Shown here one piece after another: positions 40,646 to 49,717 of a stretch of DNA of 64,000 bases. The notes under the pieces are model-generated. The model saw only the letters and a list, made by a program, of their open reading frames with translations, ran no database searches and had not been told where the DNA came from. The stretch covers positions 806,001 through 870,000 of the forward strand of contig NZ_FPKV01000002.1 in the NCBI RefSeq assembly GCF_900114265.1, written 5' to 3'. The DNA is from Flaviramulus basaltis. Lineage in GTDB: Bacteria; Bacteroidota; Bacteroidia; Flavobacteriales; Flavobacteriaceae. The translations under genes were made by a program, and so were the position numbers. Within the stretch, counting starts at the first letter, position 1; the number at the start of each line of letters is the position of its first letter.

Positions 40646-43600
40646 ATGATTCATTTCTTTGGAAACGTAAGCAGTAAAGTATTTGCTGTTCAAACAACAA
40701 AAGAATTATCAACTGAAACCATCTCAAAATTAGTATGGTTATTTGGCAACCAACCAAAAATAGAACAAGCATCTCTCGATGCTTTTTTTGTTGGTCCCAG
40801 AAAAGCAATGATAACGCCTTGGAGCACAAATGCTGTTGAAATTACTCAAAATATGGGGATTTCAAATATCATAAGAATTGAAGAATTTCAAGCAATCTCT
40901 GAAGAATTCACAGATTTTGATCCTATGATTTCTGAGAAATCCAAAGGTTTAAATCAAGAATCATTTACCATAAATATTCAACCTGAACCAATTCTTAATA
41001 TTGAAGATATTGCTACTTATAACAAACAAGAAGGTTTATCATTAAGTGATGAAGAAGTTGATTACTTAGAAGGAGTTTCTAAAAAAATTGGTCGCCCATT
41101 AACAGACTCTGAAGTGTTTGGATTTTCACAAGTAAACTCAGAACACTGTCGTCATAAAATCTTTAATGGTACTTTTATTATTGATGGCGAAGAAAAACCG
41201 ACATCTCTTTTTAAATTAATTAGAAAAACATCTGAAACACATCCAAATACTATTGTTTCAGCATATAAAGATAATGTGGCTTTTATTGAAGGCCCAAAAG
41301 TAGAACAATTTGCACCACAGCGTGCCGATGTTCCTGACTTTTACACAATAAAGGATTTTGAATCTGTTATTTCGATTAAAGCAGAAACCCATAACTTTCC
41401 TACTACAGTTGAGCCTTTTAATGGCGCTGCTACAGGTTCGGGAGGAGAAATTAGAGATAGACTTGCTGGCGGTAAAGGATCATTACCATTAGCAGGAACT
41501 GCAGTTTATATGACTTCTTATTCTCGTTTAGAAGAAAACAGACCTTGGGAACAAAAATTTGAAGCTAGAGATTGGTTATACCAAACACCAATGGATATTT
41601 TAATAAAAGCTTCTAACGGTGCATCAGATTTTGGTAACAAATTTGGACAACCGCTAATCTGCGGTTCGGTATTAACTTTTGAACATAATGAGAATTCAGC
41701 TTCAAGTACATCAGCAGCAAGAAAACTTGGTTTCGACAAAGTTATTATGCAAGCTGGAGGTATTGGTTATGGTAAAATTGAGCAAGCTTTAAAAGACACA
41801 CCAAAAAAGGGTGATAAAATAGTTATTTTAGGTGGTGAAAATTACCGTATTGGAATGGGTGGTGCAGCCGTATCTTCTGCTGATACAGGTGCATTTGCTT
41901 CGGGAATTGAATTAAATGCAGTACAACGTTCTAACCCAGAAATGCAAAAACGTGCAGCCAATGCAATTCGTGGTATGGTAGAAAGCAATGAGAATTTCAT
42001 TGTATCTATTCACGATCATGGTGCTGGCGGGCACTTAAATTGTTTATCTGAACTCGTTGAAGATACTGGCGGTAAAATAGATTTAGATGCTCTTCCTGTT
42101 GGAGACCCAACACTTTCAGACAAAGAAATTATTGGTAATGAATCTCAAGAACGTATGGGATTAGTTATTGGAGAAAAACATATTGATACTTTACAACGTA
42201 TTGCAGAACGTGAACGTTCACCAATGTATACTGTTGGAGAGGTTACGGGTGATGACCGCTTTACGTTTGAGTCTAAAACTAACGGACATAAACCCATGGA
42301 TTTAGCGATGGAAGATATGTTTGGCAGCTCTCCTAAAACAGTTTTAACAGATAAAACTATTGAAAGAAATTATAAAAACTCAAGATATAAATCCAAGAAT
42401 TTACAAATCTATTTAGAGCAAGTTTTACAATTAGAAGCTGTAGCTTGTAAGGATTGGTTAACAAATAAAGTAGACCGTTGTGTTGGAGGTAAAGTAGCAA
42501 AACAACAATGCGTTGGACCTTTACAAATTCCTTTAAATAATGTTGGCGTTATGGCTTTAGATTATAAAGGAAAAGAAGGTATTGCAACTTCTATTGGTCA
42601 TGCACCTATTTCAGGATTAATTAATCCTGCTGCCGGAAGTAGAAATGCCATTTCAGAATCGCTTACAAATATTATTTGGGCACCTTTAAAAGAGGGTTTA
42701 AAAAGTGTGTCACTATCAGCTAACTGGATGTGGCCTTGTAAAAATGAAGGTGAAGATGCACGTTTATATAAAGCTGTTGAAGCGGTTTCAGAATTTGCTA
42801 TCGATTTAGGAATCAATGTTCCTACAGGAAAAGATTCCTTGTCAATGAAGCAAAAATATCCAAATGAAGATGTTATTTCTCCGGGAACCGTTATTATTTC
42901 TGCTGCGGGAAATTGCAATGAAATTTCTAAGGTTGTAGAACCTGTTTTACAACAAAATGGAGAAAACATCTACTATATTAATATCTCTCAAGATCAATAT
43001 AAATTAGGAGGAAGTTCTTTTAATCAAATTTTGAATACCATTGGAAATGAAGCGCCAGATGTAAAAAATTCAGCCTTTGTAAAAAATACTTTTAATACCA
43101 TTCAAAATTTAATTAAAACCGATAAAATTTCTTCGGGACATGATGTGGCTTCTGGTGGTTTAATTACCACATTGTTAGAAATGTGTTTTGCTGATATTAA
43201 TTTAGGTGCAGATTTTGATATTTCTGCTTTAAATGAAGAAGATTCCATAAAAGTTTTATTCTCTGAAAATTCAGGAATTGTTTTTCAAGGTGATGCTTCA
43301 ATAGAAGCTGTTTTATTAGAGAATAATATTGAGTTTTTTAACATAGGAACAGTAAATAATACTGCAACTTTAAACATCAAAAACAATGAAGATAATTTCT
43401 GTTTTGATATTGCTAAAATGCGTGATGTTTGGTATAAAACATCTTTCCTACTAGACCAAAAACAAACAGCAAATGGTTTAGCACAAGATCGTTTTAATAA
43501 TTATAAAAATCAACCACTTCAATATACATTTCCTAAGCATTTTACAGGAAAATTACCAGTAATTAACACAAGCAAACCAAGACCAAAAGCTGCTATTATT

Positions 43601-44326
43601 CGTGAAAAAGGAAGTAATTCTGAACGAGAAATGGCGAATGCTATGTATTTAGCGGGTTTTGATGTAAAAGATGTACACATGACCGATTTAATTTCTGGTC
43701 GTGAAACGCTGGAAGACATTCAGTTTGTTGGAGCTGTTGGTGGATTTAGTAATAGTGACGTTTTAGGCTCTGCAAAAGGTTGGGCTGGAGCATTTTTATA
43801 TAATGAAAAAGCCAACACCGCTTTACAGAATTTCTTTAAAAGGGAAGACACTTTATCGGTTGGAATTTGTAATGGATGCCAATTATTTATGGAATTAGAA
43901 GAAATAAATCCAGAACATGAAATTCATGGTAAAATGCTTCATAACGATTCACATAAACATGAAAGTGGGTTTACTTCAGTAAAAGTTCAAGAAAACAATT
44001 CTGTAATGCTATCTACATTAGCTGGAAGTACTTTAGGTGTATGGATTTCTCATGGTGAAGGAAAATTTAACTTACCCTACACTGAAGACCAATACAATAT
44101 CGTTGCTAAATATGGTTATGAAGGTTACCCACACAACCCAAATGGATCAGATTTTAATACAGCCATGATGTGCGATAAAACTGGGCGTCATTTAGTAACT
44201 ATGCCACATATTGAACGTTCAACTTTCCAATGGAATTGGGCTAATTATCCTGATGACAGAAAAGATGAAGTATCTCCTTGGTTAGAGGCTTTTGTAAATG
44301 CTAGACTTTGGCTTAACAACAAATAA
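40646..44326 (+). CDS. purL: Phosphoribosylformylglycinamidine synthase, large single-chain form
   Basis: 1226 aa, the large-type enzyme that fuses PurS-like, PurL and PurQ parts. It makes FGAM from FGAR, glutamine and ATP in purine synthesis. Seen blocks: SQVNSEHCRHKIFNG (about 160), AETHNFPTTVEPFNGAATGS (about 250), and DHGAGGHLNCLSELVEDTGG (about 455), and the C-terminal class I glutaminase with its nucleophile Cys in GICNGCQLFMELEE (about 1075) and the His/Glu in the WISHGEGKF segment (about 1135). Large-type PurL is normal in Bacteroidetes. It is a single-gene unit bounded by terminators. Confidence 0.97.
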   Translation: MIHFFGNVSSKVFAVQTTKELSTETISKLVWLFGNQPKIEQASLDAFFVGPRKAMITPWSTNAVEITQNMGISNIIRIEEFQAISEEFTDFDPMISEKSKGLNQESFTINIQPEPILNIEDIATYNKQEGLSLSDEEVDYLEGVSKKIGRPLTDSEVFGFSQVNSEHCRHKIFNGTFIIDGEEKPTSLFKLIRKTSETHPNTIVSAYKDNVAFIEGPKVEQFAPQRADVPDFYTIKDFESVISIKAETHNFPTTVEPFNGAATGSGGEIRDRLAGGKGSLPLAGTAVYMTSYSRLEENRPWEQKFEARDWLYQTPMDILIKASNGASDFGNKFGQPLICGSVLTFEHNENSASSTSAARKLGFDKVIMQAGGIGYGKIEQALKDTPKKGDKIVILGGENYRIGMGGAAVSSADTGAFASGIELNAVQRSNPEMQKRAANAIRGMVESNENFIVSIHDHGAGGHLNCLSELVEDTGGKIDLDALPVGDPTLSDKEIIGNESQERMGLVIGEKHIDTLQRIAERERSPMYTVGEVTGDDRFTFESKTNGHKPMDLAMEDMFGSSPKTVLTDKTIERNYKNSRYKSKNLQIYLEQVLQLEAVACKDWLTNKVDRCVGGKVAKQQCVGPLQIPLNNVGVMALDYKGKEGIATSIGHAPISGLINPAAGSRNAISESLTNIIWAPLKEGLKSVSLSANWMWPCKNEGEDARLYKAVEAVSEFAIDLGINVPTGKDSLSMKQKYPNEDVISPGTVIISAAGNCNEISKVVEPVLQQNGENIYYINISQDQYKLGGSSFNQILNTIGNEAPDVKNSAFVKNTFNTIQNLIKTDKISSGHDVASGGLITTLLEMCFADINLGADFDISALNEEDSIKVLFSENSGIVFQGDASIEAVLLENNIEFFNIGTVNNTATLNIKNNEDNFCFDIAKMRDVWYKTSFLLDQKQTANGLAQDRFNNYKNQPLQYTFPKHFTGKLPVINTSKPRPKAAIIREKGSNSEREMANAMYLAGFDVKDVHMTDLISGRETLEDIQFVGAVGGFSNSDVLGSAKGWAGAFLYNEKANTALQNFFKREDTLSVGICNGCQLFMELEEINPEHEIHGKMLHNDSHKHESGFTSVKVQENNSVMLSTLAGSTLGVWISHGEGKFNLPYTEDQYNIVAKYGYEGYPHNPNGSDFNTAMMCDKTGRHLVTMPHIERSTFQWNWANYPDDRKDEVSPWLEAFVNARLWLNNK

Positions 44327-44349
44327 CAATCTTAAATAAATTTAATAAT

Positions 44350-44385
44350 AAAACCCCGAAGTAAATATATTTACTTCGGGGTTTT
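44350..44385. terminator. Bidirectional terminator between purL and ppdK
   Basis: An 18-bp perfect palindromic stem (AAAACCCCGAAGTAAATA and its complement) with T runs on both strands. Confidence 0.9.
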
Positions 44386-44416
44386 TGAATTCAAAAAAAT
44401 GAAAAAATGAAAAATT

Positions 44417-47173
44417 TTATAAGGTTGCTTTTATAGCCGCTTGCGCAGATACTAATCTAGCAATTGGCACTCTATAAGGTGAACAGCTAACGTAATCCAT
44501 TCCTGTTTTATAACAAAACTCTACAGAACTTGGTTCTCCACCATGTTCACCACAAATACCTACTTTTAGGTTTGGTTTTGTACTTCTACCCCTTTCTGTT
44601 CCCATTTTTACTAACTGTCCAACACCTTCTTGATCTAATACTTCAAAAGGATCTACTTTTAAAATACCTTTTTTTAAATAAATTGGTAAAAATTTACCCG
44701 CATCATCACGAGAATATCCAAAAGTCATTTGCGTTAAATCGTTTGTACCAAATGAGAAGAAATCAGCTTTTTCTGCAATTAAGTCTGCCATTAAAGCAGC
44801 TCTTGGAACTTCAATCATGGTTCCTATTAAAAATTCAATAGTATCATTTCGTTCTTCAAAAATTTTGTTGGCAGTTGCTCTAATAATTTGCTCTTGAGTT
44901 TCAAATTCTTTAACCGTTCCAACTAGAGGCACCATTATTTCTGGTTTGCAAACAACACCTCTTTCTTTTAAATTAATTGCTGCTTCAATAATAGCTCGAG
45001 TTTGCATTTCTGTAATCTCTGGATAGGTATTACCCAATCTACAACCTCTATGACCCAACATTGGATTAAACTCTTCCAATTCAGCTACTTTATTTTTAAC
45101 AGCTTGTAAAGAGATATGCATATCTTCAGCCAACTCTTTTTGAGTAGCAAGTTGATGAGGCACAAATTCATGTAATGGTGGATCTAATAAACGAATGGTT
45201 ACTGACAAACCTTCCATTTCTTTAAAAATACCCTCAAAATCTGCACGTTGCATTGGTAATAAATCTTCTAAAGCTTGTTTTCTTCCTTTTACAGTATCTG
45301 CTAAAATCATTTCACGCATCGCTTTAATTCTATCAACTTCAAAGAACATATGTTCTGTTCTTGTTAATCCAATACCTTGAGCACCAAAACTACGAGCTAC
45401 TTTAGCATCTTTTGGACTATCGGCATTTGTTCTCACTTTCATAATAGCATATTTATCTGCAAGCTTCATAACTTCTGCAAATTCACCACTTAACTCTGGT
45501 TCCATTGTTGCTACTTTTCCTTCTATAATATTACCAGTTGAACCATTTAATGAAATCCAATCACCTTCATGATACTCATGGTCATCTACAGTTAAAGTTC
45601 TATTTTTATAGTTTATTTTTAACGCACCTGCACCTGAAATACAGCATTTACCCATGCCACGGGCAACAACAGCCGCATGCGACGTCATACCACCGCGAGC
45701 AGTTAAAATGCCTTTTGCTATATTCATACCTTCTAAATCTTCAGGAGAAGTTTCTATACGAACTAGAATAGTATTTTTATACTTATTGGCTTCATCTGCA
45801 AAAAATACAATTTTACCTGTCGCAGCTCCTGGGGATGCTGGCAAGCCTTGAGCTATTACATGAGATCTTTTAAGTGCAGATGGGTCGAAAATTGGATGTA
45901 ATAATTCATCTAGCTTATTAGCTTCTAATAAAAGAATCGCTTCTTTTTCATCAATCATTTTTTCTTTTAATAAATCCACAGCTATCTTCACCATGGCTGC
46001 TCCTGTACGCTTACCATTTCTAGTTTGCAATATCCAAAGCTTTCCGTCTTGAATGGTAAACTCCATATCTTGCATATCTCGGTAATGCTTTTCTAAAGTA
46101 CCTTGATAATAATCAAGTTCTTTAAAAATAGATGGCATTAACTCTTGGAGAGAAGGGTAATTTGCCGCTCTATCGTCTTCTTCTACTTTAGCTAGTTCTG
46201 CCCAACGTTCTGAACCTAATTTTGTTATTTGTTGTGGTGTTCTAACACCTGCTACAACATCTTCCCCTTGTGCATTAATTAAATATTCACCATTAAAAAC
46301 ATTTTCACCGGTACCGGCATCCCTTGTAAAACAAACTCCTGTACCAGAATTATCACCCATATTACCATAAACCATAGCTTGCACATTTACAGCTGTACCC
46401 CAATTGGCGGGATAACCATGTATGTTTCTATAGTAAACAGCTCTGTCTCCATTCCAGCTATTAAATACCGCTATAATAGCTCCCCAAAGTTGCTCCCATG
46501 GGTTTGTTGGAAAATCATGACCTGTTCTTTTTTTAACTGTATCTTTAAAATCATAAACCAAATCTTTTAAATCTTGAATGGTAAATTCGGTATCTAAATG
46601 AATTCCTCTTTTTTCCTTAAGGTGTTCCATAATTTCTTCAAAAGGATCAATATCTTCTTTTGAAGCTGGTTTCATACCTAAAACTACACCACCGTACATT
46701 TGAATAAATCTTCTATATGAATCCCAAGCAAATGGTTCGTTATTAGTTTTTTTGGCTAATCCTTCAACTACCTCATCATTCATACCTAAATTCAAAACAG
46801 TATCCATCATTCCAGGCATAGAAACTCTAGCACCCGAACGAACTGATACCAATAAAGGATTGTTTTTATCTCCAAAAGAAGTCCCCATAAAAGATTCTAT
46901 ATTTGATATAGATTCTTCAACCTCTTCTTTAATCATTTCTATTACAGTTTCTTGACCTAATAAATTATATTCAGTACAAACATCTGTTGTAATTGTAAAT
47001 CCCGGTGGCACTGGAATTCCTATAGAACTCATTTCTGCTAAATTTGCACCTTTACCACCTAATAGATTTTTCATTTTGCTATTGCCATCGGTCGCTTTAT
47101 TTCCAAATCTATATACTCTTTTTTTAACATCTTGTAACATCTCCATAACATTAAATTTTGTATAACTTATCAT
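44417..47173 (-). CDS. ppdK: Pyruvate, phosphate dikinase
   Basis: 918 aa, or slightly less: internal Met10 and Met12 are also plausible starts because conserved sequence only begins at KKRVYRFGNKATDGNSKMKN. It interconverts pyruvate + ATP + Pi and PEP + AMP + PPi in the cytoplasm. The N-terminal ATP-grasp begins NLLGGKGANLAEMSSIGIPV (about 37-56). The swivelling phosphohistidine domain holds the catalytic His in GGMTSHAAVVARGMGKCC (about 465). The C-terminal PEP-utilising domain has FGTNDLTQMTFGYSRDDAGK (about 785) and KVGICGEHGGEPSSVEF with the proton-donor Cys. It gives a reversible glycolysis/gluconeogenesis step. Confidence 0.97.
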   Translation of the reverse strand: MISYTKFNVMEMLQDVKKRVYRFGNKATDGNSKMKNLLGGKGANLAEMSSIGIPVPPGFTITTDVCTEYNLLGQETVIEMIKEEVEESISNIESFMGTSFGDKNNPLLVSVRSGARVSMPGMMDTVLNLGMNDEVVEGLAKKTNNEPFAWDSYRRFIQMYGGVVLGMKPASKEDIDPFEEIMEHLKEKRGIHLDTEFTIQDLKDLVYDFKDTVKKRTGHDFPTNPWEQLWGAIIAVFNSWNGDRAVYYRNIHGYPANWGTAVNVQAMVYGNMGDNSGTGVCFTRDAGTGENVFNGEYLINAQGEDVVAGVRTPQQITKLGSERWAELAKVEEDDRAANYPSLQELMPSIFKELDYYQGTLEKHYRDMQDMEFTIQDGKLWILQTRNGKRTGAAMVKIAVDLLKEKMIDEKEAILLLEANKLDELLHPIFDPSALKRSHVIAQGLPASPGAATGKIVFFADEANKYKNTILVRIETSPEDLEGMNIAKGILTARGGMTSHAAVVARGMGKCCISGAGALKINYKNRTLTVDDHEYHEGDWISLNGSTGNIIEGKVATMEPELSGEFAEVMKLADKYAIMKVRTNADSPKDAKVARSFGAQGIGLTRTEHMFFEVDRIKAMREMILADTVKGRKQALEDLLPMQRADFEGIFKEMEGLSVTIRLLDPPLHEFVPHQLATQKELAEDMHISLQAVKNKVAELEEFNPMLGHRGCRLGNTYPEITEMQTRAIIEAAINLKERGVVCKPEIMVPLVGTVKEFETQEQIIRATANKIFEERNDTIEFLIGTMIEVPRAALMADLIAEKADFFSFGTNDLTQMTFGYSRDDAGKFLPIYLKKGILKVDPFEVLDQEGVGQLVKMGTERGRSTKPNLKVGICGEHGGEPSSVEFCYKTGMDYVSCSPYRVPIARLVSAQAAIKATL

Positions 47174-47309
47174 GTAAAATTATTCATTAAAAAATTTCAT
47201 TTCAATGACTTAAATCATATAATTTCTATTTTTATTTACAGATACTATATTGCCATATTCATAAAAAAAAATTAATATAATTAGAATATGCTCCTTTTTT
47301 TAAGCCTTA

Positions 47310-47339
47310 TTTGAAAATCCCTTTTATTTTCATACTTTG
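47310..47339 (+). promoter_or_regulatory. Promoter for the acyl-CoA synthetase gene (TTTG-N19-TACTTTG)
   Basis: TTTG at 47310-47313 and TACTTTG at 47333-47339, 19 bp apart. The -7 element is one base shorter than the consensus TAnnTTTG but the spacing is exact. The ATG is 26 bp further. Confidence 0.5.
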
Positions 47340-47365
47340 CGACACTAGATTTTATAGAAGAACAA

Positions 47366-49138
47366 ATGACTGAAGTAAAGAGACTTTTTGACTTTCCTTA
47401 TTACCAATTAGAAAACAAACCAAATAAAGCTGCCTTAGTAACAAAATATGATGGAAAATGGGTTGAAACCTCAACTCAAGAGTATATAAACAAGGCTAAT
47501 TGTATTAGTAGAGCTTTATTGAGATTAGGCGTTAAAAAGGACGATAAAATAGCTGTTATTTCATCTACAAATAGAACCGAATGGAATATAATGGATATTG
47601 GAGTGTTGCAAATTGGAGCTCAAAATATTCCAATATATCCTACTATTTGTGCCGAAGATTATGAGTATGTACTTAATCATAGCGAAGCTATTTATTGCTT
47701 TGTTTCGGATGAAGAAGTATTGGAAAAAGTAAACAAAGTAAAGAAAAACACTAAAATAAAAGAAGTCTACTCATTTAATCATATTAAAGGCTGTAAACAC
47801 TACTCTGAATTATTTAATCTAGGTAAAGATGAAAGTAACCAAACAGAAGTTGAAAACCGTAAAGATGATGTAAAATCTGATGACTTAGCTACTATTATTT
47901 ACACTTCTGGTACCACAGGAAAACCTAAAGGCGTTATGCTATCGCACTGGAATATTACTAGTAATGTTTTAGATAGTTTTCCAAGAGTTCCTTTAAAAGG
48001 CAATGAAACCAGAGTATTAAGTTTTTTACCTATCTGCCATATTTTTGAACGTGTTCTTATTTACGTTTATCAATATGCTGGTACATCTATATATTTTGCA
48101 GAAGGGATTGACAAAATTGCTGATAACGCAAAAGAAATCAACCCCAATTTAATGAGTGTCGTACCAAGGCTTCTTGAGAAAGTCTATGATAAAATTATGG
48201 CCAAAGCCGAAGAACTATCAGGTATTAAAAAAATATTATTTCATTGGGCAGTTGGTTTAGGCGAACAATGGGAACCATACGGGCAAAATGGAGCTTGGTA
48301 CGAATTTAAATTAAGTATAGCTAGCAAATTAGTTTTTAGTAAATGGCGAGCTGCACTTGGTAGTCAATTATATACAATGGTTTCTGGTAGTGCCGCTTTA
48401 CAACCTCGTTTAACTAGAATTTTTTGTGCTGCAGGCATGCATGTTATGGAAGGCTATGGTTTAACAGAAACTTCCCCAGTAATATCTGTTGGAAAATATG
48501 ATGACAGAATGTTTAAAGTTGGATCTGTAGGAAAGCCAATTGATAATGTAGAAGTAAAAATTGCTGATGATGGTGAAATCCTTGTAAAAGGACCTAACGT
48601 AATGTTAGGCTATTATAAAGATGATGAAAAAACAGCAAGCGTTATGACAGATGATTATTTTCACACTGGCGACAAAGGAGAAATTGATGCCGATGGATTT
48701 TTAAAAATTACTGGACGTAAGAAAGAGATGTTTAAAACCTCTGGAGGGAAATATGTTATTCCTACGCTCCTAGAAAATGATTTAAAACAATCAAGGTTTA
48801 TAGAACAAATTATGGTTATTGGCGAAGGCGAAAAAATGCCAGCTGCCCTAATACAACCAAATTTTGAGTTTATAAACGAATGGATTCAAAGAAAAAAACT
48901 TTCCATAGGAAATTCACTAGAAGACATTTCAAATTCTGAAGAAGTTAAATCTAGAATTCAAGAAGAAGTAGACAAATGCAATAAAAAGTTTGGTAAATGG
49001 GAGCAAATAAAAAGATTTGAACTTACTCCAGAAATATGGTCTATTGATGCCGGGCACCTTACTCCTACACTTAAGATGAAAAGAGATGTTATTAAAGAAA
49101 AGTACAATCATCTTGTGGAAAAAATATATAGGCCTTAG
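47366..49138 (+). CDS. Long-chain fatty acid-CoA ligase (AMP-forming)
   Basis: 590 aa. The AMP-binding motif TIIYTSGTTGKPKGVMLSH (about residue 180) and the GYGLTETSPVISVG block (about 363) are intact. FHTGDKGEIDADGFLKITGR (about 431) holds the nucleotide-ribose-binding Asp. The C-terminal region is the short form typical of bacterial FadD-like synthetases. It activates fatty acids to acyl-CoA for beta-oxidation. It is 120 bp upstream of the marR-fad operon in the same direction, and it lacks a hairpin terminator, so read-through into that operon is possible. Confidence 0.93.
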   Translation: MTEVKRLFDFPYYQLENKPNKAALVTKYDGKWVETSTQEYINKANCISRALLRLGVKKDDKIAVISSTNRTEWNIMDIGVLQIGAQNIPIYPTICAEDYEYVLNHSEAIYCFVSDEEVLEKVNKVKKNTKIKEVYSFNHIKGCKHYSELFNLGKDESNQTEVENRKDDVKSDDLATIIYTSGTTGKPKGVMLSHWNITSNVLDSFPRVPLKGNETRVLSFLPICHIFERVLIYVYQYAGTSIYFAEGIDKIADNAKEINPNLMSVVPRLLEKVYDKIMAKAEELSGIKKILFHWAVGLGEQWEPYGQNGAWYEFKLSIASKLVFSKWRAALGSQLYTMVSGSAALQPRLTRIFCAAGMHVMEGYGLTETSPVISVGKYDDRMFKVGSVGKPIDNVEVKIADDGEILVKGPNVMLGYYKDDEKTASVMTDDYFHTGDKGEIDADGFLKITGRKKEMFKTSGGKYVIPTLLENDLKQSRFIEQIMVIGEGEKMPAALIQPNFEFINEWIQRKKLSIGNSLEDISNSEEVKSRIQEEVDKCNKKFGKWEQIKRFELTPEIWSIDAGHLTPTLKMKRDVIKEKYNHLVEKIYRP

Positions 49139-49201
49139 GGGTTACTATTAAAAATCTTATTACTAAACTTTAGTTTACTATAGAATCAATATATTTTATT
49201 T

Positions 49202-49229
49202 AAATTTATTATGCACGCATAATAAATTT
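49202..49229. promoter_or_regulatory. Perfect 28-bp palindrome, candidate MarR operator
   Basis: The arms AAATTTATTATGC and GCATAATAAATTT (13 bp each) are perfect and separated by AC. It ends four bases before the -7 box at 49234 and so covers the -33 region and part of the spacer. Binding there would block RNA polymerase. It is directly in front of marR, as expected for autoregulation. Confidence 0.7.
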
Positions 49230-49233
49230 TTCA

Positions 49234-49241
49234 TATATTTG
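49234..49241 (+). promoter_or_regulatory. -7 box (TATATTTG) for the marR-fad operon
   Basis: A perfect TAnnTTTG match, 19 bp before the marR ATG at 49261. The palindromic operator candidate is immediately upstream. Confidence 0.65.
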
Positions 49242-49260
49242 AACTCACCAATCAAATTTT

Positions 49261-49707
49261 ATGAAAGATAAAACCATCGATTATATACTTAGAACTACGT
49301 GGCTTACGGTTCAAAAAATGTACAATGAAGAGGCTGCTAAATTTGAAAGTACGATGGCCACAGGTTTTACTTTATTAAGTATTGACCCTGAAAAAGGAAC
49401 ACCATCAACAGCCTTAGGACCAAAAATGGGAATGGAAGCCACAAGTCTTTCAAGAATATTAAAGACTATGGAAAAAAAAGGTTTAATAGAACGAAATCCA
49501 AATCCTGATGATGGTCGTGGTGTTATTATTTCTCTAACAGATTTTGGTAGAGAAAAAAGGACTTATTCAAAAGAAAAAGTACTCACTTTTAATGAAACAA
49601 TTAAAGACAATGTTTCAGATGAACAATTAAAACACTTTTTCGAAGTTTCTGAAATCATAAATGATATGGTTTTGAATAAAAAAATATACAACCAAACAGA
49701 TAAGTAG
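49261..49707 (+). CDS. MarR-family transcriptional regulator
   Basis: 148 aa. The winged-helix region reads ALGPKMGMEATSLSRILKTM (recognition helix, about 59-78) then EKKGLIERNPNPDDGRGVII (wing, about 79-98), the standard MarR pattern, followed by a dimerisation helix. It is the first gene of the fad operon, 10 bp before the next start. It likely represses the operon through the palindrome at 49202 and is released by an acyl-CoA or fatty-acid ligand; ligand identity is inference from the neighbours. Confidence 0.9.
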   Translation: MKDKTIDYILRTTWLTVQKMYNEEAAKFESTMATGFTLLSIDPEKGTPSTALGPKMGMEATSLSRILKTMEKKGLIERNPNPDDGRGVIISLTDFGREKRTYSKEKVLTFNETIKDNVSDEQLKHFFEVSEIINDMVLNKKIYNQTDK

Positions 49708-49717
49708 TTAAAATAAA

